DNA of 64,000 nt from Gnetum montanum (Eukaryota > Streptophyta > Gnetopsida > Gnetales > Gnetaceae), in contig MNCI01005255.1 of assembly GCA_015680685.1 (NCBI GenBank), positions 1,099,471 through 1,163,470 of the forward strand, written 5' to 3'. The position numbers and the translations under genes were made by a program. Of this stretch, positions 9,840-22,422 are shown piece after piece (positions within the stretch are counted from its first letter, which is position 1; every line of letters starts with the position of its first letter). The notes below the pieces were generated by a model, which was given only the letters and a program-made list of their open reading frames with translations, searched no databases and was not told the DNA's origin.

Positions 9840-12561
9840 TTTTTGCACACTCACCCATGTGTTTAGTTGTGGGGGGAGGTCTTATCCTAACTTAGGAATT
9901 AATAAGTACTTTTTAACTTTTTCACTTTCTACTAATTTTTTGGTTATACCTTTTTCTTGTCTTAATACTTTTTCACATTCTTTAATATCTTCTCATTCTT
10001 TTATACTTTTTCATTTCTTAAAATTTTGATATTCTTTGATATTTTCTAATTCTTTGATAATCTTTGTTCTTTTTTTATATTTTTAATTATTGATATATTT
10101 TCTAATTTTTAGTATTTTGTCTTCATTTTACTTGTACTTATTCTTGTCATTTTTCAATAAAACACATCAAATAAGGTAAGATGTAGTCCCAATAAGGTGA
10201 AGATTTCTCTATATTATCAATCATAAGGAATTGGTTATCTATACAGTGAGACCACATCATTCATCCACCCATTCCAACAAAAAGAGGCTCTTACAATGGC
10301 CATAATGATATTCTTTTCATGACAAAACTAAGAATAAACCTATGATCATTATGCCTAGATAGAATAGTGAAGAACCAACTGGAAATGCAAAGGGTGTGAC
10401 ATCAAGGGGATTTGTGGATTCTCTTGGATTACTATTATGAGTCCTATCTTGTTGCTTAGATTGTATTATATCCTTGTAGATCTAATAAAAAATGAGAGTG
10501 AGAGTAAAATAAGTATTGCCTTACCATGTCATTGGAAAGACATGTTATCCATGCCTAAAGGTAGTCCTTTGGTAAGGTTGACAGAGTCAAAAATAAAATC
10601 CATGCAAAGAATAAATTCCTAGGAGTCCCATTGGAAAGAAATGTTCCCATGCTTGAAGGTAGGTAACTTCTTAGAAATCAAACAAAAATAAAAAGTGCAA
10701 TGAATAAACTCCTCCCTTGGATCATTTTCTTTGCAACAATGGTAGTCTTATGGTTGTAAATCTATGCGATGAAACAATGTGATGTTAATGGAAAGTGGTT
10801 TGTACTTGGTTTGAATCTTAGAAAGGAGGGCTAATGGTTATTTTAACCATTAATAACACACAAGGAATCATTATGCCTATGGTAAGATACCTCACATCCC
10901 AAGTTCAGTAATCCTTTCTTCAGTCCATCTCACCTCACTATATATTTAATCATAACTTGTGATTTTGTATGATATAGCATTATTTTCCAAATTAGGTGAT
11001 ACTAACATGTGTGTTTTTTTAGACAAGCATGTCTTACATTCAACTCCTTAAGCGCTTAAGGATACTTTTGGGTGTGGTTATACAAGGGCACTAAGGACTA
11101 GAGCTCACTTTGGGGAGGATCCACTTGTATAAATCTTGTATTTCATACTTTCCAAGCAATTCCACATCATCTTGTGCCTTCCAAAATATAAAATAAACTT
11201 TCCATATCATCTAATAATTTGTTTGTACATTAAAAATTCATTTTCCATTTCTTATTCATACCATAAACTTTTGTTGTCCAAGATTCTTTCTTCAAGAACT
11301 TTGAATGCCAAATTTTGAAAAAACTATGCATCATTAACAACCATGATCCTCTATATAAGCTTTACATGTTCCAAATATTCCATTTGAATCAATTTTTTTC
11401 CAAAGAAAAATCAATAAAAATTTTGAAATTTTTTAAATGGTGATGTCGTAGCTACGATGTCATAGGCAATTGCAATGTCTTATCTATGATGTCGTGCATA
11501 TAAAAACAGTATATATAGGCATGAGAATTAGTGAAATTTTTCACTTCCTCATTTTGCAACAAGAGAGTTTTTGTAGTTTTTTTGCAAAACTCTTGCACAC
11601 TAAATTCCAAAGGTTGTAACTTCGCCCTCATAAGTCTAATTTCCAAAATTCTTAAATTCTGTTGATCACAGAGTGCTCAAGTTAGTTCTGGAGGGGGTTG
11701 CTTACGCAGTATAAGCAAGAATTTGAGCCAAAAATTCTTAATGCTAGAAGATACTATAAAGGATAACTACAAAGAAATAATAAGAATCTTAACATTAATC
11801 AATCAAACTAAAGCCAACAAGATTTAAATCATACTCCTAATAGATCATACCAACTATTTTATGTCATAATAAGTAAAAATAGAATAAGAAGATCATAAAT
11901 AAATAATATAACACCTAAGGGATTCCTTTTTTTACAATTTTTTCTAACTTTGCAATCATAAGATGATAAGAGCTTGATCTAACCAAGAGTACAAGAAGGA
12001 TTATGAATAGTTAAGCACTAATGAAAACATTTTGGTAATCCTAAACTCTAGATTGATTGTAGATGGTCCCTAAGAGAATACCAAAAGGAGGACCTTCACA
12101 ACCTGGAAGTTGTAAAGATGCAACTCCAAGGGTCCCCATTATGGCCCACACTAACTAATAGTGGAGAATGGAACTTCGGAGAAACATACCAATTCTAGAA
12201 AAATAAAGAGGCTAATGCAATAGTTAAAATTGAAGGAGTCTTTGTGTCATACCTAGTAGAGAGGACATATGGAAAAAGTAAACAAGGATAGAAGAGGAGA
12301 AACATTCTAAAAACTTGACGACAAAGGGAAGAAGACGATAGAAGAGCCACCACTGCCTAAAATACAAACTACATCGAGCCACTTCAATTTTTTTTTTGTT
12401 TTCTCATGTAACTATGTCATTTTCTTATACATACCAATTGGTAGTCAAAGTCAATCAATAGTTAAAGTCATTCAATAATCTTGTACCTTTTCAATTTTTT
12501 AAAGAAAGCTTGGTCCTATTCTGTTAACTCGAGCATGAGTTTTTAGTTTGTCATGGGGGCA
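9840..12561 (+). other. Post-pol noncoding region of A2
   Basis: It begins around ttagttgtggggggagg, equivalent to gtcatgggggagatgg downstream of integrase in A1, and continues T-rich as in A1 and A4. At 11046-11061 is a perfect 16-base palindrome (ccttaagcgcttaagg), followed by a conserved stretch (gtggttatacaagggcacta to ggggaggatcc, 11070-11120). That stretch also occurs on the reverse strand of A4 near 45780-45840. At 11440-11500 a palindrome-rich patch (tcgtagctacga) lies before tatataggc and may be a relic LTR promoter. No coding frame is credible. Confidence 0.5.
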
Positions 12562-13633
12562 TGATGAATCATCAGTTGGCTAAGATATTGTAGATGCTAT
12601 GTCATAGATGCTACATCGCATCTACATTGTAGCATTCCTATCACTGCATCTTAGTTGGCTGCTACATTGTAGATGCTACATTGCTACTACGTTGTAGATG
12701 CTACATCGCATGTACAATGTTGTAGATGCTATGTCGCATCTACTTGATAAAGTTAATTTTTTGTCCACCAACAATATTATAACAATGATATCATATCTAT
12801 AATTTCATTTATTTGATATCGTAGCACATGCTACATCATCTGAGATACAATATCGCATGATGTGTGCAACCTATAAATATGACACTTAGATGCATGATCT
12901 GCATAACTTTTTGTTCAATCCTTAGGTAGATTCTTGTAGTTTTGTTTCATAGTTTTAGTAATATAGTGAATGCTCACAGTGTGGTGTTGAGCAGTTGTAC
13001 AGAATCTTTGTTCAAGTAAATTGTACTAGGCATAGTTCATATCCAAAAATAAAGATCAACATTGCTTTTCATCATTGCACTTAGTTTTACTATTTTACTT
13101 AGCATAGTTTTTACTATTTTCTTAGTTTAATCATTTACATTTTCAAGTACTTTACTTTCTTGTTCATTAGTAAACCGGAATGAGTATGACTAGTATTGAG
13201 CATTTAAGTGTAATCATTTGGTAATCCTAGTAATGTTATAGCTTGGTTTGCCTAGTAGTATAACACTTGATAACCCAATAATGGTTACATGAGTCCAAGG
13301 CATGTACAGTAAACCAGAAGCATATGCTCATTGCTTTAGGCTAGAGTAGATTTACATTACCATCATTACTTAGATTTAGGATTAAATTTCATTTCTAATT
13401 ATGTTTATCACTATGAGTAAAATGAGCCTAACAACATCAATTATCATATGCCTCACTTTGGAGTAAACCATACATGATAAAGCTACCACTAGTCCAAGTG
13501 GGAAGACAATGTCTTGTGATCAATGCTTAACAATCTAGATGCCACAACTAGTCCAATCCATGGAATTTGACCAAATTGTGCGTGAATGCTTGTGATTTGT
13601 ATGGTTGGACGTAGGGGTACCTACTGCTCATTA
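12562..13633 (+). repeat. 3' LTR of A2
   Basis: It starts with tgatgaatc directly after the polypurine-like tcatgggggca and ends ctcatta (family ending CTCATCA). The TATA box is at 12872-12879 (TATAAATA). Downstream sequences (gattcttgtagttttgtt, then ggggtacct near the end) match the other LTRs. The U3 upstream of the TATA box (12590-12865) has repeated gtagatgctacatcgcatc-like palindromic units instead of the GCGATATCGC units of other copies. Confidence 0.75.
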
Positions 13634-13639
13634 GTAAGG

Positions 13640-15480
13640 TATTTGCATCTTTACCTTTAACTCATAAAGAAGAAAAGATTTTTATATTCTTGCAATATCT
13701 TTCTAAATTTAGTACTAAGTCCAAGTGCCCAAAAAATATATCTATACAATATAGTAGGATAGATGATAGTTTGAAAAATTTATTTTCTAACCTTCCATGC
13801 TGAGAGTTCTAAAACCTTTAACTTGCTTTTGAATTACTTTTGCTACATGTAATTATTCATATAAATGAGATCAAAATATTTATCAAAATATACTATGTTT
13901 ACATTGGTAACTCCAAATGGAAGCTATAATAAGTATTTCTCGTACCCCATGTCATTAATTTGGTGTTATTCATATTCACTTGAAGAACAAATAAACAATA
14001 ATAATTTTCAAAAATTTGAAACATATTTTACATACATTATGCAATAGTAGAGTTCAAAGTAGCATCATCTAAATATAAAAGAAGATTTAATACTTGGGAT
14101 CCAATTTTGATAGTATGACTATGTAAACCATTACACAACCATTCCTACATTTCAGCAATAAGAATATAAGATGAAGACAAGATCAATTTTTTTTATCCAT
14201 TGTAATAGTTTTAAACCCATCTTATTAATAGTATCATTGGTAGAATGTCATGTCTAGCTATGATATTCAACAATGTCTAAATTGGTACCATTATATTGTC
14301 ACTGAATAATTTTGTTTGTTGTAGACCTATCCTTGCATTAAAATATCCACAAAAAAACATTAAGCCTTTTGTTGAAAATTTTACAATATATCTATGTAAG
14401 AACTAAAAAGGATAATTATGAGACAACTCTATAGAATCATACAATGTATTATTTTTAGGGAAAAAATAGCATATAGCAAGGAAAGCATGACTACACTAAC
14501 ATACAATATATTATTTTTATGGGAAAATTAGCATACAATGTATTACTAACACTACAATTTATGAGCCTCGCTCTACTATTGGGTTTCTTACAAAAAATTT
14601 AATAAATTCAGGAACTACAAAATCTATAGAATGAACATCTTCCTAAGTTTTAACAAAATTAAAAATATCAAATCCATCAAAAAAACTAATACTATTTAAT
14701 GAAATGACTTTATTTATAGTTCCATTATCTATAATAAGAAATCTACACCTTTAAGGAGCTCCACATTGTTAAATAGTTTTTGGGATACTACTTATTTAGG
14801 TATGTTACAAAACCTTTTTCATGAGCTATCTTGGCCTTCTTTCATTGTTCATCCCTTTTGCAAGTTCTTTTTTAGTAAGATCCTTATTTATCTAAATGTT
14901 TTTCCCATTCACACTTTGCATCAAGTAGCTTCAATGTTTCCAAATATGCTTTATCTTCTATATCATGAAATTTAACAGTTACATGTTGAGGCTATTCTTA
15001 TTATTTGCCTGGTACTCTAAAAACATTATCAATGTTCAAAGAAGTTATTCATATATCATCTATAATTTTCTCAACTTTCGTAACCAAAATTTCATTCAAT
15101 TTACCCTCTATCTCTTAGATATCTCTAAATCACAAATTTTCCTCCTTTACTCCTTTTTTGTTTACTCTATTAAAACTTTTGTTATTGTAGATCTCATCTT
15201 TATCTTTGTTTCTTTAAGTTTAGATTAATTTTTATTTTTCTCTACCTTAGCTTTAAGTTTGGCTAATTTTAGCAAAGTCTATTCATTATTCTTTGAAGCA
15301 ACATTAGCCATCTTTTTTAACTCAATCTTGTCTTTAAAGGCTAATAACCTTTAAATAATTTCTCTATTTTGTTTATGAATTTCATCTAACAATATCATTT
15401 TGTTAACCATATATTCCCATTGTATGACTAGAATTTCTTTGAGAGTAGTTGCAATTAGAGATTTCATTATGTGTGCCCTA
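13640..15480 (-). pseudogene. Second LINE relic (ORF2 fragment with coiled-coil-like upstream part)
   Basis: On the reverse strand, 13640-14010 matches the LINE fragment at 5200-5560: both contain the nucleotide stretch actatcatctatcctactatattgtata and the protein pattern NIVYFDKYFDLIYMNNYM (YLG region). The match ends at the A2 LTR edge (13634), which suggests A2 inserted into this LINE. Farther upstream on the same strand (14900-15480) a stop-ridden frame reads as Lys/Glu/Leu-rich helical sequence (LLKLAKLKAKVEKNKN), as in a coiled coil. Its relation to the RT fragment is only inferred. The copy is frame-shifted throughout and not functional. Confidence 0.5.
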
Positions 15481-16383
15481 TGATGATGACATGATAAATT
15501 TTTCAAATTTCTTAGGCAAATAAATCAATCTCTTCGGCAACAAATCTTCACTCATAAAAATATCAATTAATATATCCTACCTCTAATTACCCTTCTTGCT
15601 ACCTCAAATCAAATCAATATTAAAATCCTTATGGTAGAAATCCTCAATACTAAAACCCTTACTACCAAAGCCCTTGCCACCTCAAATCAAAGCCCTTACC
15701 ATCTTAGATTAATGTTGAGACCCTTGCTATCATAGTCCTTGCTAAAAGAGTAGAGAAACCATCTTAATGAAAAATTCATACTAAATTGAAAATTTTAATT
15801 ATTAGTACAATCTTTCATTAAAGTGTTTAGGGAACCATATTAGTTTGATGAAGAAATAGGATACACGACCTTTAACATATGAACTTTTGGAGAAGAAAGA
15901 TTTAATTTTTCATAACGAGAAAATATTTTGTTGATGAAAGTAAAAATTTTCAATCACCTTTTGTAGAACATGTAAAAATGATAACGTCTTTAAAAATTAT
16001 TAATGATAAAATATAATAGAAAATTTCTTTCTATAATAGAAAAGTTTGTAGAAACAAAAATTGGAGAAGTTCTTAAAAATTCATTGTAATAATGTTAATT
16101 AAGATTAATGTTATTTTACTAGCTTAATTATATATTTATATTATATATCTATGATTTCGTCTAAAGAATCTTGCAAAAATTGAGTCGAATTTTAGTACAT
16201 CTACTGTATTGAAAATTATCTAAGGCATAAGTTTTTTAGGTTTAATGTATTCCATAACAATTTTAGTTAAATAGTTGTAATTATGTATTGAGAAGAATAA
16301 CTAATTCCAATTTTGATAATAAATCTTATGCTCCAAAATAGTTTTGAATTTTGATGGATTTTTTTTTTAATGTATACTTCCCT
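15481..16383. other. AT-rich intergenic, nothing recognised
   Basis: Short iterations of ctcaaatcaaa/cccttaccatc around 15590-15720 look like a decayed simple repeat. No coding frame is present. Confidence 0.4.
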
Positions 16384-16860
16384 TCTTCTACCAAATTTTA
16401 TTTCTTGTGCATTGCAATATGAAGACATAAACATTGAAGTCATAGATTCACTTGGAGAAACTATATTAGCATTATGGATGGAATGTTATTTAGTGTTACT
16501 TATATACTCCCCTTGGAATGTTATAAATAAAATATTATGTAGTGTTAGCCATAGGCTTTGTTTGAGCATCATAGACAAAATATTATTTAGTGTTACTTGT
16601 ATACTACCCTTGCCCTTCTAAATTTTATTCCTTGTGCATTGCAATATGGAGACATAACTATAGAAGTCATGGATTCACATAGAGAAAATATGTTGGTGTT
16701 ATAGATCAAATATTATTTAGTATTACTTATAGACTCTCCCTGGATTATTATGGATAAAATATTATTTAGGGTTACCTATAAACAAAATATTATTTAGCAT
16801 TGCCAATAAGTTCCCCCTAAGCATTATGGACATAATATTATTTAGTGTTACCAATCTATG
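16384..16860 (+). repeat. Degenerate tandem repeat (about 230-bp unit with shorter sub-repeats)
   Basis: The segment 16384-16480 (cttgtgcattgcaatatg, gacataaacattgaagtcat) recurs at 16614-16706. Within and after it, aaatattatttagtgttac recurs about every 40-90 bases (around 16487, 16530, 16580, 16720, 16765, 16790, 16840). It reads as an old minisatellite without coding content. Confidence 0.75.
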
Positions 16861-18307
16861 ATTAGTAGTTATCCTCTTGGCCAAAACTAGTTTTTCTTTT
16901 TTAAGGCAAAGGAAGGGGATTGAGGGTATCAAAACTAAAGCAAGATAACTATAGAGACCTCAAAATTTAAGTAGAACAAGGGTTAGTGGCCTATTTTAAA
17001 AAAATTTAAATAATTTAGAAATCTTCTTTAAAATATTGTTTAGTTTAATCTTTTCTCTTTTTTATTTTTAATACTTCATAATAATTTTTAAATCTTCCTT
17101 AATATATTCTATATTTATTACTAATGATAACATGCTTAATTTACAATTTCATTGCCTTAAGTGTAAGAGTTTGCAAGTTCAATTATGCTTAAAGTATCAT
17201 TATGATATTATTTTGCTTAAACTTTTTTACACCTTTCCTTTTAACTAATTTTTTATTTGATTCATCCTTTATCTTATTTTCTTGTTTGTATTTCTTTCTT
17301 TTTTATTAAAATTGATTTTCTTTCCCTAAAATTAATCATTATATCATTTAAAATTACTTATTTTTAAATTTTCTTGGCTTTTTTTTAAAACTCTAAGTAC
17401 ATCCCTTAAATCATGATGAATATTATTTGAATTCCAAATCTAGTCTTGAAACAAACAAGTGCATCTACCATAACCACAAGCTTCTTGAGTCTATATTCAT
17501 ATCAAAAATATAAAAATGAAGAAACCTTTAGAAAAATAAATACTTTGAGTAAAATAAATGCTTTTATATTATTTATAAAATGGAACTTAAGTTATTAAAA
17601 AATATTAGATGAGTAGTTTTGTAGTGTGATATTTTATAATAAGTCACATCTCCCTATCTCTCCCATAGTGGATTACATCTACCTTAGGATAAAAATATAG
17701 AAATTTAATTTTGGTTAATAAGTTTGAACTAAAAATTAGAATTTACTATAAGATTTTCTTATTAAAAATATTTGTTGCCATGACAAATTGTTTTGTTAAA
17801 AAAATTGGTATACTTTGGTAATATGAAGTCATTTACTAAAGATATAATACTTATAGAAAATAAAGTCATTTGTTAATGAAAAGATTTAAATGTAAACAAA
17901 ACTCAAAAGTATATACGGTCCTATGAAGATGCAATCATTGTTTAGCGCAGGGATTTGTATGTAGATGAAATTTTAAAAGTGTTTTCAACAAACATTAGAG
18001 TTTGAAATCTAAGAACAAGATTTGTTTTATTTTGGAAAGGAAGCATTACATAGGGTAAGAAATACCGCAAAACAAAGCAGGTGCTATCTTCCATGTTGTA
18101 AAATACCTTTCCGAAGTCTTCTCCGAAAAATCCTTTAGGGAAAACTGCGGCAAATAAATGATAACTTTCATGAAATGTTCTCTTTGAGGTTGGGAACGGT
18201 AAATGTTGATAACTTATGGACATTTCTTAACGTCTTCTTATTGTTTAGAATTAGTTGAATCTTAAATAAATAGATCTGTTTCTTGTAGCATTTCCCTCAA
18301 AATTAAG
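16861..18307. other. AT-rich intergenic left of the LINE
   Basis: A 93-codon reverse frame at 17942-18223 is open and somewhat less AT-rich than its surroundings, but I recognise no family in it. Otherwise nothing is supported. Position 18308 starts the left target-site duplication of the LINE. Confidence 0.35.
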
Positions 18308-18323
18308 TTTTCCAAATTTATTT
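18308..18323. repeat. Target-site duplication of the LINE, left copy
   Basis: TTTTCCAAATTTATTT here is identical to 23760-23775 (16 of 16 bases). It follows the poly-A end of the reverse-strand LINE, as expected for target-primed reverse transcription. Confidence 0.9.
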
Positions 18324-18334
18324 ATTTTTTTTTT

Positions 18335-19077
18335 AGGAAAAGGTCGAGCGAAATCTATTCCGAAAAAAAATGGTGAGCTACGCCTGCAACGTAGCGCGGG
18401 CCAACAATCGTGGCCCCACATCAAGAGTCCCCCATGACCGAAAGGGACGGACCACACACCACCCAGCACTCAGCGCCAGATCCCACGTCCCACAGGACAT
18501 AATCCAGGGGCCGGGGAAACAGCGCAGCTGGCAAGAAAGAAAAAAAAAGACCACGGAGACTAAAAACAACAACAAAAGCCGACCCTGCCGACCCTGCAAC
18601 ACACACAGGAGCCGATAGACACAACTACCCGCCGGGCTGTTGCAGGCCACCCGGTGCATGCGCAGCCAACCCCGCAGCGAGGCGGCGCCGATTCTCTGTG
18701 ATCACCTGGGCGATTCCAGTCCTGCCATTCTGAAGGATGCCTTCAAACCAGCGCTGTGCTTGTTGAGGCCGAGGGGTTGGAGTCGTATTCTTCGGGTTGC
18801 TGAGCGTGGTATTCGGTGGGTCCTTCACCTGAGGCGGCCTTGGACGATGCTGATCCTGATCAGCGTCTGGGTAATGGGTATCCTTCATCACGTCAGCCCC
18901 AGAGGCAGAAGGAATGCCACGCGCCCTCCCCGAGGCGCCCGCATCCGACCCCACCGGCATATGGCTCTGTCTACCGCTGGTCCCCTCAGTCGCCGGGGGG
19001 GGGGGGGGGAGCGCCCCGCACAGGGTCCCCGACCCTTCTGGGCCCGTCCATATAGGGGCCCCCACCCCACACGCTCA
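18335..19077 (-). other. LINE 3' region after the ORF2 stop
   Basis: After the TAA/TGA pair at 19075-19080 the ORF2 frame is open again down to 18625, with Pro-rich sequence. Another frame gives a natural-looking extension (IQEALEGANERVGWGPLYG). ORF2 may therefore have been longer, with a frameshift near 19100-19130. A run of 13 G at 18998-19010 is a likely site for indels or sequencing error. From 18624 to the poly-A the sequence is 3' UTR-like. Confidence 0.5.
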
Positions 19078-22000
19078 TTAGCTCCTTCCAGAGCTTCCTG
19101 AATCTGGCACATAACGTAGCCAGGGGGGGCACGCCACGTCTTTGAAGACGGAATCATTACGGGCTTTCCACAGAATCCAAAGCGCGGTGAGGCTCGGCGA
19201 GTTACCGGAGATCTTGAGGGGGTGCAACCCACACGTGTGCCAAAATTGACAGGTGATAGGACACTCCAGCATGAAATGCTGCATTGTCTCGGCAGAACTA
19301 GTGCACAGGGGGCAGTGCGGACTGATCCCCAGGCCTCTGCGCTGCAGGAACATCCGGACAGGAAGGGCATTGTGAAGGATCAGCCAACCAAACATCTTGA
19401 TCTTTTCTGGGATTGACCCCTGCCAGAGTCGCCGCCAGCGAGGGTCCGAAGGGAACCAGGCCCTGAGGTACTGTCGGGGATGAAGGGGGGCGTCAGCGTC
19501 CCCCGTCGCCACCACATGTGCACATAGCTGCTTCCACACAGGAGAGTCCGAGCCCGTAGCCCTCTAGGGCCTATATTTCCGCCTCAAAAGTTGCGCCCAA
19601 GTGGAGGGGTCCTCCTGCGTGGTGGACAGCCTCCAAACCAGGCGCTGCCTGCCCAACACCACCTCCTCCGCGAAGGGGAGAATGCCAACCCCCCCGGCCT
19701 CGCGGGGCCGCGCAGTGGTAGCCCAATCCACCAGGTGCATTTTCTTCCCCCCCTTCCCGCCGGACCACACGAAATGACGCAGGATCGCGTCAATCTTTGT
19801 GACGACGCCGGCCGACAGGGCCACAATAGAAGCCCCGAATCTAGCCATTGCCCCCAGCACAACGGTAGCCAGCACAATCTTTCCTTTACGGGAGAGGAAT
19901 TGATTCGTCCAATGGACCGTGCACTGCTGAATACGCATCAGTAAGGCCTACCAGGTTTGTCTTCGATGCCAGTCGTGGATGGGGATGCCCAGATATTGAT
20001 CCACCGCTGCACCCGGCAGAATCCCCAGGATTTGAATAATTCTGCTGCGCACACCCGGGTGCGTGTGTGTGAAATAAAGCGTGGATTTCCCAGTGTTTAT
20101 TTGCAACCCAACCTCCCGTTGGAACCTGTCCAGCGCCCTCATCAGCGCCTTGACCTGCGGCACGACAGCCCTGACATAGATCATGGTATCGTCTGCGTAG
20201 TGAGCGGTGAGGCAACACACCCCCTGTATGTCAAGACCCTGGATGCCTTCGTCCACACAAAAGCTTTGTAGGAGATCCATCAGCATCAGAAAGAGGAGAG
20301 GGGAGAGGGGATCGCCCTGCTACAGCCCGCGACCGGTTCCCTGGAAACCCCATAAGTGCCCATCTATATTCAGGGAGTACCTGCCACTCCATTGAATCTG
20401 TAAGCAGAGCTCCACAAAGTCCTTGTCCAACCCTTTGGCAATCATCACTTTCCGCAGGGCTGCCCAACTAACGGTGTCGTAGGCCTTCGTGATGTCTAGC
20501 TTGATACAGAGGCCTGGAAATTTCGCTAGACGAAGGGAGTGCTGGATTTCCTGCAGTAACAGAACCTGATCCTGAAGGTGGCGGCCCTTAATGAACGCAG
20601 CCTGGTTTTTCCCCACCAAACGTGGCATGAGAGGGCGCAGTCTGGCCACCAGCATCCGGGAGAACAGCCGAAGAAGCGAGTTGCAGACACCAATGGGCCG
20701 AAAGTGCCCCGGTGCAGTGGGCAACTCGTTTTTAGGCATGAGGACCACGCAGGAGCAGTTAATTTCTTTGCGGACCTGCCGCCAGGCCAGCATGTAGTTA
20801 AAGGCATCAAGAAGGTTGGCGCCAAGCACCTCTTCATACTCTCGGAAGAATTCAATGGGCCAACCATCCGGGCCGGGCGCCTTATTCGCCTGCATATCTT
20901 TCAACGCGGCGCAAAGTTCCTGACGGGAAAAGGGGGAAAGCAGCCGCGCGTTTTCTGCCTGGGCCACCACCTGCGGGATGGGCACTGAAATTGGATCTGT
21001 AGCCTGCCACGCCCACACCTGCTGCCAGTAGCGCTGCAGCCCCTCCACTCCCGATTGCGAGGGCGTCTGCGTGTCCTGTAGGAACTGTTGCAGGGGTCGG
21101 TGGTGTTTTCTGCGATGCTCCACCGCCTGAGCAAAGAAATATTTCGTATGTCTGTCTCCCGATTGCAGCCACTGGATCCGAGCCCGTTGTCGCCAATATT
21201 CTTCCTCTTCGTGATGCAAGACCTGCAACCGCACCAAGAGGGCTAGCTCCTTGTTATCCGTGTCAGTGCGCTGTTCCTGTTTGGCCTGTATCTCTGCTAA
21301 CTGCGTCTGGATTAGACAACGCTGTTCACGGAAATTATATTTGTCATCTTTGGGGAGGGATTTGATTTTCTGTTTCAACCGTAACAGCACGTTGTGCAGG
21401 AATTCGCGCGGGTCCTCCAGGCGCGCCGTGAGTTGCGCCTGCCCCATCGAGCACTGCGCCCGCCCCATCGAGTGCTGCGCCTGCTCCATCGAGCCCTGCG
21501 CTAGCCACATTGTGAATTGCGCCTACCACGTTAAGTGCACCTGCCGCCTCGTGCACTTCGCCTGCCGCGTCTGGTGCGCCTGCCTCCTCGTTTGTTGCGC
21601 CTGTCGCATCGTGCCGAGAGTCTGTCTCGTTTGTGCCGCTCCTGCCTCGCCGGTGTAGCCAGCCCAGATTTCCTGCACCGCCTCAGCCAGCCACGTCTTC
21701 CGAAGCCACGAGCGCTCAAACCTGAAAGGCCTAGGGCTCTGCACCGTATGTCTGTCCGCCTGGCAGAAAATCGCCTGATGATCAGAAGCCATTCTGACCC
21801 CACCATACGCGTGCACATTCCAGCCCGTGAGCAGCGACTGGCTCGCCCAGGCCCGGTCAATCCTAGTCTGAACCTGCGCCGCACCGTGACGCCGGTTGCT
21901 CCATGTGAACCGGCACCCCGCGAGCTCCAAGTCCGTGAGGGCCTTGTTTTGCAGCAGCGCCTGGAAGTCGGAGGCCCCCAGGGGCTCCGCCATGGAATCC

Positions 22001-22422
22001 CCGGACTTCTCCCAGCTGTACAGTCTCTGATTAAAATCTCCAATTAGCAGCCACAGCGCGTCGTCCGGCACCTGATCCGCCACGCGTTCCAGCTCTTGCA
22101 GCCGCTCCTTCCACCCTTGGGCGCCATACACATTAGTGATCCAAATGTTCAGCCGGGGCAGATGTACCGTGATGCCCCAATCGGACATATCTCGCACGAT
22201 TGAGGTGTCCTTGGTGAGGACCGCTAGACCACCAGCACGGCCCCTGCTCGGCACCAAATGGCAGTGCCAACCGGGCCAGTCCAACACCTGGGCCTCGGAC
22301 TGCTGGAGTTTTGTCTCCTGCAGGCACACAATGTCGCACCGCTCATCCGCCACCATACATTTTAGGGTATGTCGTTTGTACGGGGTACCCTGTCCCCTGC
22401 AGTTCCATGAGAGGACCTTCAT
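19078..22422 (-). pseudogene. LINE ORF2: APE endonuclease, reverse transcriptase, zf-RVT
   Basis: ORF2 nicks target DNA and copies the element RNA into it. The endonuclease occupies roughly codons 1-225 (22422-21745): SWNCRGQG at the start, LQETKL, GDFNQ, and the C-terminal SDHQ motif, all APE-type catalytic landmarks. A heptad-repeat linker follows (21435-21640). The RT (about 21000-19950) has NKAPGPDGWP, LDITKAYDTVSW, QGDPLSPLLF and the catalytic YADD (about 20190). A zf-RVT module ends the protein (CPLCTSSAETMQHFMLEC, about 19320-19240). The frame is constant from 22422 to the TAA at 19080-19078 but is broken by four TAG codons (21525-21523, 20322-20320, 19950-19948, 19566-19564). At two of them the neighbouring residues strongly suggest an original Gln codon (GLQQGDP, RQTWQALL). 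It is inactive unless those stops are read through. Confidence 0.9.
21435..21640 (-). repeat. 21-bp minisatellite (heptad repeat) inside ORF2
   Basis: Units of 21 bases such as gcgcctgccccatcgagcac and its variants follow one another at 21435, 21456, 21477, 21498 and 21519, then decay toward about 21640. On the coding strand they give a seven-residue repeat (AQHSMGR, AQCSMGQ). The array separates endonuclease from reverse transcriptase. The first TAG lies within it. Confidence 0.8.

Larger units (their letters stand above)
7966..13633 (+). mobile_element. Athila-like LTR retrotransposon, family A copy A2, pol-less and 5' truncated
   Basis: From left to right: gag without its N-terminal part, the gag-protease linker (to about 9175), sequence of unclear origin (9176-9839), the post-pol noncoding region typical of the family (from the gggggg motif at about 9870), a polypurine-type tcatgggggca, and the 3' LTR at 12562-13633. 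No protease, RT, RNase H or integrase motif is present between gag and the post-pol region, whereas copy A1 has about 3.2 kb there. The 5' LTR and primer site are missing. The element directly abuts a LINE fragment beginning at about 13640, so it probably inserted into that LINE. Confidence 0.7.
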
